Assembly: GCA_902624885.1 (NCBI GenBank)
Contig: CACNZU010000001.1
Span: 62,001-126,000, forward strand
Reading direction: 5' to 3'
Source: an uncultured Pelagibacteraceae bacterium
GTDB taxonomy: Bacteria > Pseudomonadota > Alphaproteobacteria > Pelagibacterales > Pelagibacteraceae
DNA: 64,000 bases
In this document: piece after piece, positions 45,714-53,864 of the stretch
Position numbering within the stretch: position 1 is the first letter of the stretch
How the letters are laid out: each line of letters starts with the position of its first letter
Program-made: the position numbers and the translations under genes
The notes under the pieces: model-generated
The model's database searches: none
What the model saw: only the letters and a program-made list of their open reading frames with translations
Told to the model about the DNA's origin: nothing

Positions 45714-47179
45714 TGAATACATATATTAATTCTTATATTTGTACCTATAAAGATATTATTAAAAATAAAAATTCACTTTCAGCTTCAACTTACCAAAAAA
45801 TTAATATTAACTATAAAAAATTAAAAAAAATAAAAGATTATTTTTCTAGAGATTTAGACAACTCAGACAAAGGATTTGAGCCAGGGTCTATAAGCTATAT
45901 TGGAAATTCAAAATATAAATTTGTAAGATCAAAAGCTTTGCAGAATAATCTTTTTATATGTGATATAAAAAAAAATACTTTTAAACCTATTCACCAAAAA
46001 CATTTCAAAAAAAATAATTTTAAAATTAATGATGTTTTAATAACAAAAGACTCAAATGTTGGAGCATCTGGTATATTAAAAAATAGCACAAAAAATCTTT
46101 GTTTTTCAGGTGCTTTTTTGAGAGTCCCTTTAAAAAAAGAAGATAAGTTTTATGTATATTCTTTCTTGAAAAGTAAGTTTTATTTTGAACAATTAAAGTT
46201 TCTTATACCCAAAGGATCAACATTATCTCATGGAAAAGATATAATTTTTGAGGCACAAATACCTGATTTACATGTATCAGACCAAAGACGAGTTGATTTA
46301 GAATTTTTAATTAGATTAAGAACTCTCTATGAACAAAGGGTGAAATTCAAATCTAAAATAATAAAAAAAATTATTAAGCACGAAATAGAAAATAATCAAA
46401 AACAAAAAAAATTTATTTTTAATTTTCCAAATTATAAAGATATTTATTTGTCTAAAAGATTGGATAGCTCAACATATAGTTATGATTATAAAAAAAATAA
46501 TTTTGAAATCATGAATTATAAATTTGGCTATAATGATTTGAATTCCTATGGATATAGAGGTATTAGAGGTTCTTCTTTAGAAATTAATTCAATAAAAGTT
46601 CGACTAGACTCAGATGTTTACAAAAAAAACTTTTATAAACTGGTAATACCAACAAATATCTCAGAATATTTTACTGTTACTGAAACTAATTATATAGGAA
46701 CTCCAGTAAAATTAAAAACTATAAGAAAAGGTGACATAATTTTTGGAGGAGAAGGATTTTCAAAAGGTAGAAGCTATGTGGTTTGTGACGATGAAGAAAA
46801 TATTGCCACAAACTATCATGGAATTAGAATAGTTAATAACAAATCTGATTTGGATGATTCTATTTTTGTAAATTGTTTTTTAAGTTTCTGGAGAGATAAA
46901 GGAATGATTGATGCCATAGGCGTTGGAGGTTCAGGAGGACATTGCTCACCTGAATATTTTCATATGATATTAATTCCCAATTTTAAAGAAAACATAAAAA
47001 AAAAAATAAAAGAAATATATTTGAGTAATTCCGAAATTGATTTAAAAAAAATTAAAAAAAAATTTAAAGATTATTTTTTTAATTTGGGAATTTATGAATT
47101 AGACCTATTAATGCAAAAGATCGACCAGCTAATTAAGAAAAAACAAGATGAGATATTATTTAATAAAAAAATTAATTAA
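45713..47179 (+). CDS. Restriction-modification specificity subunit (two recognition domains)
   Basis: The 488-residue protein looks like HsdS with two target-recognition domains. The first half ends FLIPKGSTLSHGKDIIFEAQIPDLHVSDQRRVDLEFLIRL followed by a helix, and the second ends GVGGSGGHCSPEYFHMILIPNF followed by another helix with IDQLIKKKQDEILF; each shows the LxxxGSGG/KGST-x-IPxL pattern that closes a TRD. It would direct both methylation and cleavage by the upstream fused enzyme to a bipartite site. One-base overlap with the upstream gene. Individual TRDs are too divergent for me to predict the recognition sequence. Confidence 0.82.
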   Translation: MNTYINSYICTYKDIIKNKNSLSASTYQKININYKKLKKIKDYFSRDLDNSDKGFEPGSISYIGNSKYKFVRSKALQNNLFICDIKKNTFKPIHQKHFKKNNFKINDVLITKDSNVGASGILKNSTKNLCFSGAFLRVPLKKEDKFYVYSFLKSKFYFEQLKFLIPKGSTLSHGKDIIFEAQIPDLHVSDQRRVDLEFLIRLRTLYEQRVKFKSKIIKKIIKHEIENNQKQKKFIFNFPNYKDIYLSKRLDSSTYSYDYKKNNFEIMNYKFGYNDLNSYGYRGIRGSSLEINSIKVRLDSDVYKKNFYKLVIPTNISEYFTVTETNYIGTPVKLKTIRKGDIIFGGEGFSKGRSYVVCDDEENIATNYHGIRIVNNKSDLDDSIFVNCFLSFWRDKGMIDAIGVGGSGGHCSPEYFHMILIPNFKENIKKKIKEIYLSNSEIDLKKIKKKFKDYFFNLGIYELDLLMQKIDQLIKKKQDEILFNKKIN

Positions 47180-47186
47180 TTTGTAA

Positions 47187-47209
47187 TGTAGGGTACGTTG
47201 TGGGGTACG
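47187..47209 (+). repeat. Right copy of the 23-bp flanking direct repeat
   Basis: It begins 8 nt after the specificity gene stop. It differs from the left copy (43541-43563) only by one G-to-A change in the first unit. It is followed by 72 bp before the EVE start. The same-direction pair brackets exactly the two restriction-modification genes. Confidence 0.8.
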
Positions 47210-47281
47210 TGTTTTAAAAAAACCAAGGAAAATGAAACACCGATGATTCAAAATTGTCGTAAACATTGGAGAAACAACTAA

Positions 47282-47695
47282 ATGAAGTACTGGTTACTTA
47301 AGTCTGAGCCCGATGTTTGGTCGATTGATCAGCAAATAAAAGCTGGTGTAAAGGGTGCTGCCTGGGATGGAGTTAGAAATTATCAGGCTGCAAATAATTT
47401 GCGAAAAATGAAAAATGGCGATTTGTGTTTTTTTTATCATTCAAATATTGGAAAAGAAATTGTAGGTATAGTTAAGGTAATTAAATCAGCGTTTATCGAT
47501 AAAACTGATAAGAAAAAGAGATTTGTGGCCGTTCAAGTTAGGTTTGTAAGTAAATTTAAAAAGGCTATTTCTTTGGAAAAAATTAAAAAAAACAAGAATA
47601 TTTCTCATTTACCGTTGATAAAACAAAGTAGGTTGTCAGTAATGCCAATAGATTATAAAAGCTGGAAAATAATTTGTAACATGGGTAAAGTATAA
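47282..47695 (+). CDS. EVE-domain protein
   Basis: The 137-residue protein has the EVE/thymocyte nuclear protein pattern: [44 protein letters not shown] and the C-terminal [17 protein letters not shown] domains have a PUA-like fold and bind modified bases in RNA or DNA. The gene is a regular alphaproteobacterial neighbour of tsaD; here the restriction cassette has separated the two and given it a new 5' region with its own GGAG ribosome site at 47271-47274. Whether it functionally interacts with the cassette is unknown. Confidence 0.92.
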   Translation: MKYWLLKSEPDVWSIDQQIKAGVKGAAWDGVRNYQAANNLRKMKNGDLCFFYHSNIGKEIVGIVKVIKSAFIDKTDKKKRFVAVQVRFVSKFKKAISLEKIKKNKNISHLPLIKQSRLSVMPIDYKSWKIICNMGKV

Positions 47696-47712
47696 AAAAT
47701 TTAGGGGTATTT

Positions 47713-49836
47713 GTGGCTAAAAAGAAAAAAAGAAAGAAATCTAAAGTAAAAAAGTCTAGGAAAAAATCTAGAAGAGTCAAAAAGTCTAGAAAAGTTAGAA
47801 GGCCTATAAGGAAAAATAGAAAATCTAAAAAAAGAAAAAAAACTAGAAAAGCAAGACGAATTAATTTTAAAGCCCCTACTTACTCAAAAGATAGTGACGG
47901 TAATTCAGTTATAAAAGTTTCAGACAGTTGGGCAAATCATGCTTATGTGAACGAATCAAAGTATAAAAAGAAATACAAGATGTCCATTAAAGAAAACGAT
48001 AAATTTTGGGCTAAAGAGGGAAAAAGAATTACTTGGATGAAAAAGTACACAAAAATTAAGGACGTAAAATATAGTAAGGATGAGGTAAAAATAAAATGGT
48101 ATTATGATGGAACTTTAAATGCTTCAGTTAATTGTATAGATAGACATTTAAAGAAAAATCCAAGCAAAACAGCAATCATTTGGGTCGGCGATGATCCTGC
48201 TGATACAAAAAAAATTTCTTACAAAGAATTACACCAAAATGTATGTAAAGCTGCTAACGGTTTAAAAAGTTTAGGCATTCAAAAAGGAGATAGAGTTACA
48301 ATATATCTAACCATGATCCCCGAATTAGCTTACATTATGTTAGCTTGTGCGAGAATTGGTGCTGTTCACTCAATTATTTTTGGTGGTTTTTCACCTGACT
48401 CCATAGCTACTAGGATTACTGATTGCGAGTCTGAATATTTGATAACTGCAGATGAAGGAGTTAGAGGTGGAAAAATAATTCCACTAAAAAAAATTGCTGA
48501 TGAGGCTTTAGATCAATGCCCTGGAGTTAAAAAATGTGTGGTTGTTGAAAGAACTGGCAATCAAGTTGATTGGAATAATGAAAGAGATGTTTCTTACAAA
48601 GATTTAATTTCATCTGTTCCATCAAAATGTGATCCTGAGGAAATGAGCGCAGAAGACCCTTTGTTTATTTTATATACTTCTGGTTCTACTGGAAAACCTA
48701 AAGGTGTTTTACACACTACGGGTGGGTACATGGTTTATGCATCAATGACCCATCAGTATATTTTTGATTATAAAGCCAATGATATTTATTGGTGCACAGC
48801 TGACATAGGTTGGGTAACAGGTCATAGTTATATTATTTACGGGCCTCTATCTAATGGAGCAACAACTATTATGTTTGAAGGAGTTCCAAATTATCCAGAT
48901 AGCTCTAGATGGTGGCAAATAGTAGATAAATATAAAGTAAATATTTTTTATACAGCTCCAACAGCAATTAGAGCTTTAATGCGTGAGGGAGATAAGCCTG
49001 TAAAAAAAACAAGTAGAAAAACGTTAAAATTATTAGGAACTGTTGGAGAGCCCATAAATCCAGAGGCTTGGATGTGGTATTACAAAACAGTTGGGGACTC
49101 TAGATGCCCGATTGTTGATACTTGGTGGCAAACAGAAACTGGAGGAATTTTAATTGCACCTCAACCCGGAGCAATAGATTTAAAGCCAGGATCAGCCACA
49201 AAACCTTTTTATGGAATTAAACCTGTTTTAGTTGATAAGGATGGTAAAGTGGTAAAAGGAGAAGGTAAAGGTCGACTATGCATGGCAGCATCTTGGCCTG
49301 GACAAATGAGAACTGTTTATGGCGATCATCAAAGATTTATTGATACTTATTTTTCCCAATTTGATGGAAAATATTTTACTGGTGACGGATGTAGAAGAGA
49401 TAAGGACGGTTACTACTGGATAACTGGAAGAGTAGATGATGTAATTATAGTATCTGGGCATAATCTGGGAACTGCTGAAATAGAAAGCGCGTTTGTAGCT
49501 CATCCTAAAGTGGCCGAGGCAGCTGTAGTTGGTTTTCCTCATAGCATTAAAGGTAATGGCCTATATTGTTACGTAACTTTAAACGCAGGAGAAAATCCTA
49601 CTGGTGATCTAGAAAGAGATTTAAAACTTTGGGTAAGGAAACAAATAGGACCAATAGCTACTCCCGACGTGATTCAATTTGCTCCTGGATTGCCAAAAAC
49701 AAGATCAGGAAAAATAATGAGAAGAATTTTAAGAAAAATTGCTGCTAATGAGCCTGACAACTTAGGTGATACCACAACTCTTGCTGATCCAAGTGTTGTA
49801 ACTTCCCTTGTGGAGAATAGACAAAATAAAGGCTAA
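47713..49836 (+). CDS. acs: Acetyl-CoA synthetase with histone-like N-terminal tail
   Basis: The 707-residue protein starts at a GTG with AGGGG upstream. Its first 49 residues include 34 Lys/Arg ([20 protein letters not shown] and onward), then a linker, and the usual Acs domain begins near residue 73 ([18 protein letters not shown]). The AMP-forming core has [49 protein letters not shown] and the regulatory acetyl-Lys in [11 protein letters not shown]. No other start lies before the domain, so the tail must be translated. Standard Acs is about 650 residues. It activates acetate; the tail is a rare addition, possibly binding nucleic acid or acidic membrane. Confidence 0.95.
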   Translation: MAKKKKRKKSKVKKSRKKSRRVKKSRKVRRPIRKNRKSKKRKKTRKARRINFKAPTYSKDSDGNSVIKVSDSWANHAYVNESKYKKKYKMSIKENDKFWAKEGKRITWMKKYTKIKDVKYSKDEVKIKWYYDGTLNASVNCIDRHLKKNPSKTAIIWVGDDPADTKKISYKELHQNVCKAANGLKSLGIQKGDRVTIYLTMIPELAYIMLACARIGAVHSIIFGGFSPDSIATRITDCESEYLITADEGVRGGKIIPLKKIADEALDQCPGVKKCVVVERTGNQVDWNNERDVSYKDLISSVPSKCDPEEMSAEDPLFILYTSGSTGKPKGVLHTTGGYMVYASMTHQYIFDYKANDIYWCTADIGWVTGHSYIIYGPLSNGATTIMFEGVPNYPDSSRWWQIVDKYKVNIFYTAPTAIRALMREGDKPVKKTSRKTLKLLGTVGEPINPEAWMWYYKTVGDSRCPIVDTWWQTETGGILIAPQPGAIDLKPGSATKPFYGIKPVLVDKDGKVVKGEGKGRLCMAASWPGQMRTVYGDHQRFIDTYFSQFDGKYFTGDGCRRDKDGYYWITGRVDDVIIVSGHNLGTAEIESAFVAHPKVAEAAVVGFPHSIKGNGLYCYVTLNAGENPTGDLERDLKLWVRKQIGPIATPDVIQFAPGLPKTRSGKIMRRILRKIAANEPDNLGDTTTLADPSVVTSLVENRQNKG

Positions 49837-50474
49837 TCAAATTTTAAATCTCTTGTTAATTTTTTAAACTCATCCTTCATTAATCCCCATTTTAAATGAA
49901 TAGAGTTCAAGACTATTTTTTTATCTAGTGATTTCAATTCATCTGCGATAGGTGACCAGTAATACAATGCTTGACCACTCTCTTTAAAAGGATCATTTAT
50001 ATGATAGTTTGAAAAATTCACTTTATCTAATCTTTCTAAAAAATTTCTTTTACCTGTATCAAAAATTTCATCGCTTAATCCATTTTTTTTTTCATTTTCT
50101 AAAATATTTAGAAAAATTTCTTTGCAATCATTTTCTTTCATATTTTTTTCTGAGATAAGGTAGGAGAAAACATAAAAAGCACAATCTGCTAATGCAACGA
50201 CATAAATATTCCATTTTGCGATATTGATAGATTTTAAAAATACTTCATCTTCCATCATAGCAATATACTTAACTCCAATCCTTGTTTTTAGGTAACCGTA
50301 TAGGGTTGTTTGAGAAACATGAGCAGATCTCTCTTGAATAAAATTTTCTAAGTCTTCTTTTGATTTAATTCTTTTAAATAGACCTGAAATTTTCCAAATA
50401 GGGATTACGTACTCCCAGATGTCAATTAGAGTGGTTCTAAGAGTGTTTCGCAATTTATCTAGATTCAATTTCAC
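49833..50474 (-). CDS. Conserved-looking protein of unknown function
   Basis: A 213-residue soluble-looking, mostly helical protein starting at a GTG (weak ribosome site). No signal peptide and no clear motif. A moderately hydrophobic stretch [18 protein letters not shown] lies near 90-107, and WxY-rich patches occur at [14 protein letters not shown] (20-33) and [13 protein letters not shown] near the C terminus. It is on the opposite strand to acs (overlap 4 nt) and divergent from the symporter. Coding bias is similar to neighbours, so it is likely real. I do not recognise the family. Confidence 0.7.
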   Translation of the reverse strand: MKLNLDKLRNTLRTTLIDIWEYVIPIWKISGLFKRIKSKEDLENFIQERSAHVSQTTLYGYLKTRIGVKYIAMMEDEVFLKSINIAKWNIYVVALADCAFYVFSYLISEKNMKENDCKEIFLNILENEKKNGLSDEIFDTGKRNFLERLDKVNFSNYHINDPFKESGQALYYWSPIADELKSLDKKIVLNSIHLKWGLMKDEFKKLTRDLKFD

Positions 50475-50629
50475 GTTGTATTTAAAAAACCCTTTATTTA
50501 CTTGTCTTATAGCATTTCAAATTGGTTTTGGGGTCCTTTTTTCTCTTTTAATTCAACTCATAATCAGTATGCTCCCCAGCAATAAGAGTACTTTTTACGT
50601 AAAAAGTTAAAAAATAAATAGGGGGAAAT
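50475..50629. promoter_or_regulatory. Divergent control region with 18-bp palindrome
   Basis: This 155-bp gap separates the unknown minus-strand gene from the symporter. A perfect 18-bp palindrome ACTTTTTACGTAAAAAGT lies at 50590-50607, 22 bp before the symporter small-subunit start, a typical place for a dimeric repressor site overlapping the transcription start. A strong ribosome site GGGGGAAAT precedes the ATG at 50630. Promoter boxes are not unambiguous. Confidence 0.5.
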
Positions 50630-50887
50630 ATGTCAAATAAAGACGCATATTGGAATAAGACCAAAAACCATATGATAGTAACATTGGTTCTTTGGGCTTT
50701 CTTCTCATTAGTGATCTTCATGTTTGGTTCAGAACTGAACACGATGTCTTTTCTTGGCTATCCATTAGCATATTACATGACTGCGCAAGGTTCACTTCTT
50801 GCCTTTGTGATAATTTTGTTTTGGACTGCAAATAAACAAGAAAAAATCGACGAAGAACATGGTTTCTCAGAAAGAGAGGATGACTAA
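50630..50887 (+). CDS. Sodium:solute symporter small subunit (DUF4212)
   Basis: The 85-residue protein has two membrane helices (about 15-36 and 51-65) with the pattern YWNKTKNHMIVTLVLWAFFSLVIFMFG and GYPLAYYMTAQGSLLAFVIILFW, matching the DUF4212 subunit found next to ActP-like symporters. One-base stop/start overlap (TAATG) with the large subunit shows coupling. It has a strong ribosome site and less AT-rich codons than its neighbours, consistent with high expression. Confidence 0.93.
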   Translation: MSNKDAYWNKTKNHMIVTLVLWAFFSLVIFMFGSELNTMSFLGYPLAYYMTAQGSLLAFVIILFWTANKQEKIDEEHGFSEREDD

Positions 50888-52743
50888 TGTTTAAAGGAGA
50901 TTTTATACAAAACCTTCCTAAAATATATGGTACCTACACTGGTGGCTTTTTAGTGTTCATCATTTTGATGGCATTAGCAGAGCAAGCAGGTGTGTCAGCT
51001 AAAAACATCGGAGTGATGTTCGTAGCTTTCACGGTATTGATTTATGCCTTAATCGGATATTTATCAAGAACCGTTCAAGTAGATGCCTACTATGTTGCAG
51101 GAAGACAAGTGCCAACCGTATTTAACGGAATGGCAACAGCAGCTGACTGGATGTCAGGTGCTTCATTCGTAGCTTTAGCGGGTGGAGTTTACTTTGGTGG
51201 TTATACTTACATGGCCTTCTTAGTAGGTTGGACAGGTGGATACGTGCTTGTTGCAACTTTAATGGCTCCGTACCTAAGGAAGTTTGGATGTTACACAGTT
51301 CCTGATTTTATCGGAACACGATACGGTGGTAATCTCGTAAGAGCTTGCTCTGTATTCGTGCTTTTCATAGCATCATTTACTTACGTAACAGCACAAATTA
51401 ATGCTACGGGAACAATTGCTTCTAGAGCTCTTGGAATTCCGTTCGAAGCAGGAGTATGGGTAGGATTAATAAGTATCCTTATCTGTTCAATGCTTGGTGG
51501 AATGAGGGCCGTAACTTGGACGCAGGTTGCTCAGTACATTGTATTAATCATCGCATACTTAATACCAGTATTCTGGATTAGTTCTAACGTAGGTGGAGGA
51601 ATTTTCCCTCACTTAATGTTAGGTGATGAAGTTGCAAGACTTGGCGAACTTGAACAACAATTTGGACTAGTTAAAAACAGCGCCGCAGATATGAAAGCAG
51701 CTGGGGTACCAGGAGGATTGAAATATATCTCTGGAACTCACTCTGGAGTACCTGAAGGTGGAATGGCTGTCTGGAAATACTTATCGTTAGCGATTTGTAT
51801 GATGGTGGGAACTGCATCGTTACCTCATATCTTAATGAGATACTTTACAACTCCTACAGTAAGAGCAGCAAGAAAATCAGTAGCTTGGTCGCTATTCTTT
51901 ATTTTCTTACTTTACTCTTCAGCACCTATGTTAGCGACATTGTCTAAATTAGCATTGATGGATCCAAATCTACCAACTGGAATTATCGGAAAATCTATTT
52001 CTGAAGTTCAGTCGATAGAGTGGGTACAGAGATGGTCTGAAGTTAAACAAGTATTTATAGCAGACTTTAATGGTGACGGAATACTTCAGTTGAACGAATG
52101 GTTCATGAGAGGTGACGTTGTAGTATTAGCTACTCCAGAAGTAGCAGGTCTACCGTTCGTAATCTCAGGACTAGTGTTTGCTGGTGGTATGGCTGCTGCC
52201 ATGTCAACTGCAGATGGATTAGTTCTTGCGATCTCAAATGCGTTATCACACGACATTTACTACAAGATCATTAATCCAAAAGCGGAAACTGCTAAAAGAC
52301 TATTAGTTGCTCGTACACTTCTAGTAATAATCGGAGCTGCTGGTGCTTACATAGCCTCATTCAGGCTAACAAGTATCTTAGGTTCGGTTGCTTGGGCATT
52401 CGACTTTGCAATGTCAGGTTTATTCTTCCCACTTGTACTTGGTGTATGGTGGAAGAGAGCTACTAGAGAAGGTGCAATCGCTGGTATATTGGCGGGAATT
52501 ATTTCAGGAACAGTTTACTTAACGTGGGTGTTCCCTAAATTCTCAGTTCCAATATGGGGCGGTGTAAATACTCCTTTCTTAGGTATTGACCACTTAAGAT
52601 TTGGTTTAATTGGAGCACCAATTTGTTTAGTTGTAATGGTGGTAGTCAGTTTAATGACTAAAGAACCAAGTCCAGCTACTCAAAAATTAGTAGACGATAC
52701 AAGAATACCAACAGGTAAGGCTATTCTTGGTAAGCAACACTAA
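50887..52743 (+). CDS. Sodium:solute symporter, ActP-like (VC_2705 subfamily)
   Basis: The 618-residue permease of the SSS family has about 13 helices, with VDAYYVAGRQVPTVFNGMATAADWMSGASF near 58-87 and the PHILMRYFTTPTVRAARKS loop. The C-terminal half has AMSTADGLVLAISNALSHD. A hydrophilic loop contains DFNGDGILQLNE at 393-404, an exact EF-hand calcium loop pattern. Being near acs suggests uptake of acetate or another short-chain acid, though this subfamily is not proven to be acetate-specific. It is followed by a strong terminator. Confidence 0.92.
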   Translation: MFKGDFIQNLPKIYGTYTGGFLVFIILMALAEQAGVSAKNIGVMFVAFTVLIYALIGYLSRTVQVDAYYVAGRQVPTVFNGMATAADWMSGASFVALAGGVYFGGYTYMAFLVGWTGGYVLVATLMAPYLRKFGCYTVPDFIGTRYGGNLVRACSVFVLFIASFTYVTAQINATGTIASRALGIPFEAGVWVGLISILICSMLGGMRAVTWTQVAQYIVLIIAYLIPVFWISSNVGGGIFPHLMLGDEVARLGELEQQFGLVKNSAADMKAAGVPGGLKYISGTHSGVPEGGMAVWKYLSLAICMMVGTASLPHILMRYFTTPTVRAARKSVAWSLFFIFLLYSSAPMLATLSKLALMDPNLPTGIIGKSISEVQSIEWVQRWSEVKQVFIADFNGDGILQLNEWFMRGDVVVLATPEVAGLPFVISGLVFAGGMAAAMSTADGLVLAISNALSHDIYYKIINPKAETAKRLLVARTLLVIIGAAGAYIASFRLTSILGSVAWAFDFAMSGLFFPLVLGVWWKRATREGAIAGILAGIISGTVYLTWVFPKFSVPIWGGVNTPFLGIDHLRFGLIGAPICLVVMVVVSLMTKEPSPATQKLVDDTRIPTGKAILGKQH

Positions 52744-52762
52744 TAAATAATTATTTAAAATT

Positions 52763-52794
52763 AAAAGGGGCGATTTATTCGCCCCTTTTTTTTT
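52763..52794 (+). terminator. Rho-independent terminator after the symporter
   Basis: The stem AAAAGGGGCGA / TTCGCCCCTTTT with a 5-nt loop (52774-52778) is followed by a run of nine T residues (52786-52794, partly in the stem). It begins 19 nt after the symporter stop. It closes the two-gene symporter operon before the next gene at 52820. Confidence 0.92.
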
Positions 52795-52819
52795 ACTTAA
52801 ATCGTGGTAATTTACAAAT

Positions 52820-53155
52820 ATGATACCAACTTGGGCAATTGTTTTAGACTACGCTTTAGGAACTATTATGTGGACTTTAATAGGTCGTGCATTCATGAAT
52901 ATCTTTCAAAGAGAAGATTCTAGTTTTTTTTTCATGAGAATATTTGTTAAAACAACTAATCCGATAATAAATTTATTTAAATTTATTACTCCTAGCTTTT
53001 TATTTGGTCCGTTCATAGCTTTGTATGTTGCGTGGTTCTTTTACCTATTTAGATTCTACGCAATGCCTTACATTTTGGGGTACGATGTCTGGGGAATGCT
53101 TGCTTTTCCTTTAGAAAGTGATTTTTCGAGACAATTATATCAACTGTTTAATTAA
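52820..53155 (+). CDS. Small integral membrane protein (YggT-like layout)
   Basis: The 111-residue protein has about three hydrophobic segments (8-28, 40-66 and 66-90). WALGT-like TIMWTLIGRAFMNIF and FVKTTNPIINLFKFITPSFL recall the YggT two-helix repeat with a polar PIxxLF linker, but I cannot be sure of homology. Its position after the symporter and before rpe gives no functional clue. Confidence 0.7.
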   Translation: MIPTWAIVLDYALGTIMWTLIGRAFMNIFQREDSSFFFMRIFVKTTNPIINLFKFITPSFLFGPFIALYVAWFFYLFRFYAMPYILGYDVWGMLAFPLESDFSRQLYQLFN

Positions 53156-53198
53156 GCTTATTTTTTGACAAAGTTTAGTATTAAAATATAAATAAGTA

Positions 53199-53861
53199 AT
53201 GACTGTTCCAATTAAAATTTCTCCTTCTATATTATCAGCCGATTTTAGTAAATTAGGTGACGAAGTTGTTTCCTTAGAAAAGGCAGGCGCAGATTACATT
53301 CATATTGATGTAATGGATGGTCATTTTGTACCAAATTTAACAATTGGTCCCGAGGTTATTAAAAAACTTAGGCCTTTAACCAAAAAAATATTTGATGTTC
53401 ATTTAATGATTTCTCCTGTTGATAATTTTATAAATGATTTTGCAGCAGCAGGTGCAGATATAATTACATTTCATCCGGAGGCAACCGAAGACATTTCAAA
53501 AACTATTGAGTTAATTAGAAAGCAAAATAAAAAGGTTGGCATCTCTCTTAAGCCAAAATCTAAAATTGATTTAATAAAAGATCATTTGGATAAAATAGAC
53601 TTAGTTCTAATTATGAGTGTTGAACCAGGTTTTGGTGGACAAAAATTTATGCCAGAAGTTCTAGAGAAAACAAAAAAATTAAAAGAAATACTTAATGAAA
53701 AAAAATTAAAAGTTGATATTGAAATTGACGGGGGAATAAATTTTGAAAATTGTAGCTTGGCAAAAGCGGCTGGCGTTAATATCATTGTTTCTGGCTCCAC
53801 AATCTTTAAAGAAAATAAAGGCGATCTAAAAAAGAATATAGAAATTTTAAGAAAAAATTAA
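53199..53861 (+). CDS. rpe: Ribulose-phosphate 3-epimerase
   Basis: The 220-residue TIM-barrel enzyme interconverts ribulose-5-P and xylulose-5-P. IKISPSILSADFSKLGDEV, YIHIDVMDGHFVPNLTIGP (metal His/Asp), FDVHLMI, MSVEPGFGGQKF and EIDGGINFENC with the catalytic Asp are all in place. It is 3 nt before the heparinase-family gene; rpe, heparinase-family and purH form a run known from other alphaproteobacteria. Confidence 0.97.
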   Translation: MTVPIKISPSILSADFSKLGDEVVSLEKAGADYIHIDVMDGHFVPNLTIGPEVIKKLRPLTKKIFDVHLMISPVDNFINDFAAAGADIITFHPEATEDISKTIELIRKQNKKVGISLKPKSKIDLIKDHLDKIDLVLIMSVEPGFGGQKFMPEVLEKTKKLKEILNEKKLKVDIEIDGGINFENCSLAKAAGVNIIVSGSTIFKENKGDLKKNIEILRKN

Positions 53862-53864
53862 TAA

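Larger units (their letters stand above)
43418..47302 (+). mobile_element. Integrase-less restriction-modification insertion at the EVE gene start
   Basis: A 3.9-kb block separates tsaD from the EVE gene. Outer boundaries are the 21-bp duplicated gene start (43418-43438 and 47282-47302; identical core TGGTTACTTAA). Inside these lie 23-bp direct repeats (43541-43563 and 47187-47209). The contents are only a nuclease-methyltransferase and a specificity gene. No integrase or transposase is present. The layout core-arm ... arm-core is what an integrated tyrosine-recombinase element would show, so it may be a nonautonomous cassette moved by an enzyme in trans, or a decayed island. Confidence 0.65.

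Noticed and set aside
53079..53095. Another copy of the GGGGTACG motif inside the gene at 52820
   Set aside because: It is a single unit within coding sequence, without the 12-bp doublet seen at the cassette ends; probably chance.
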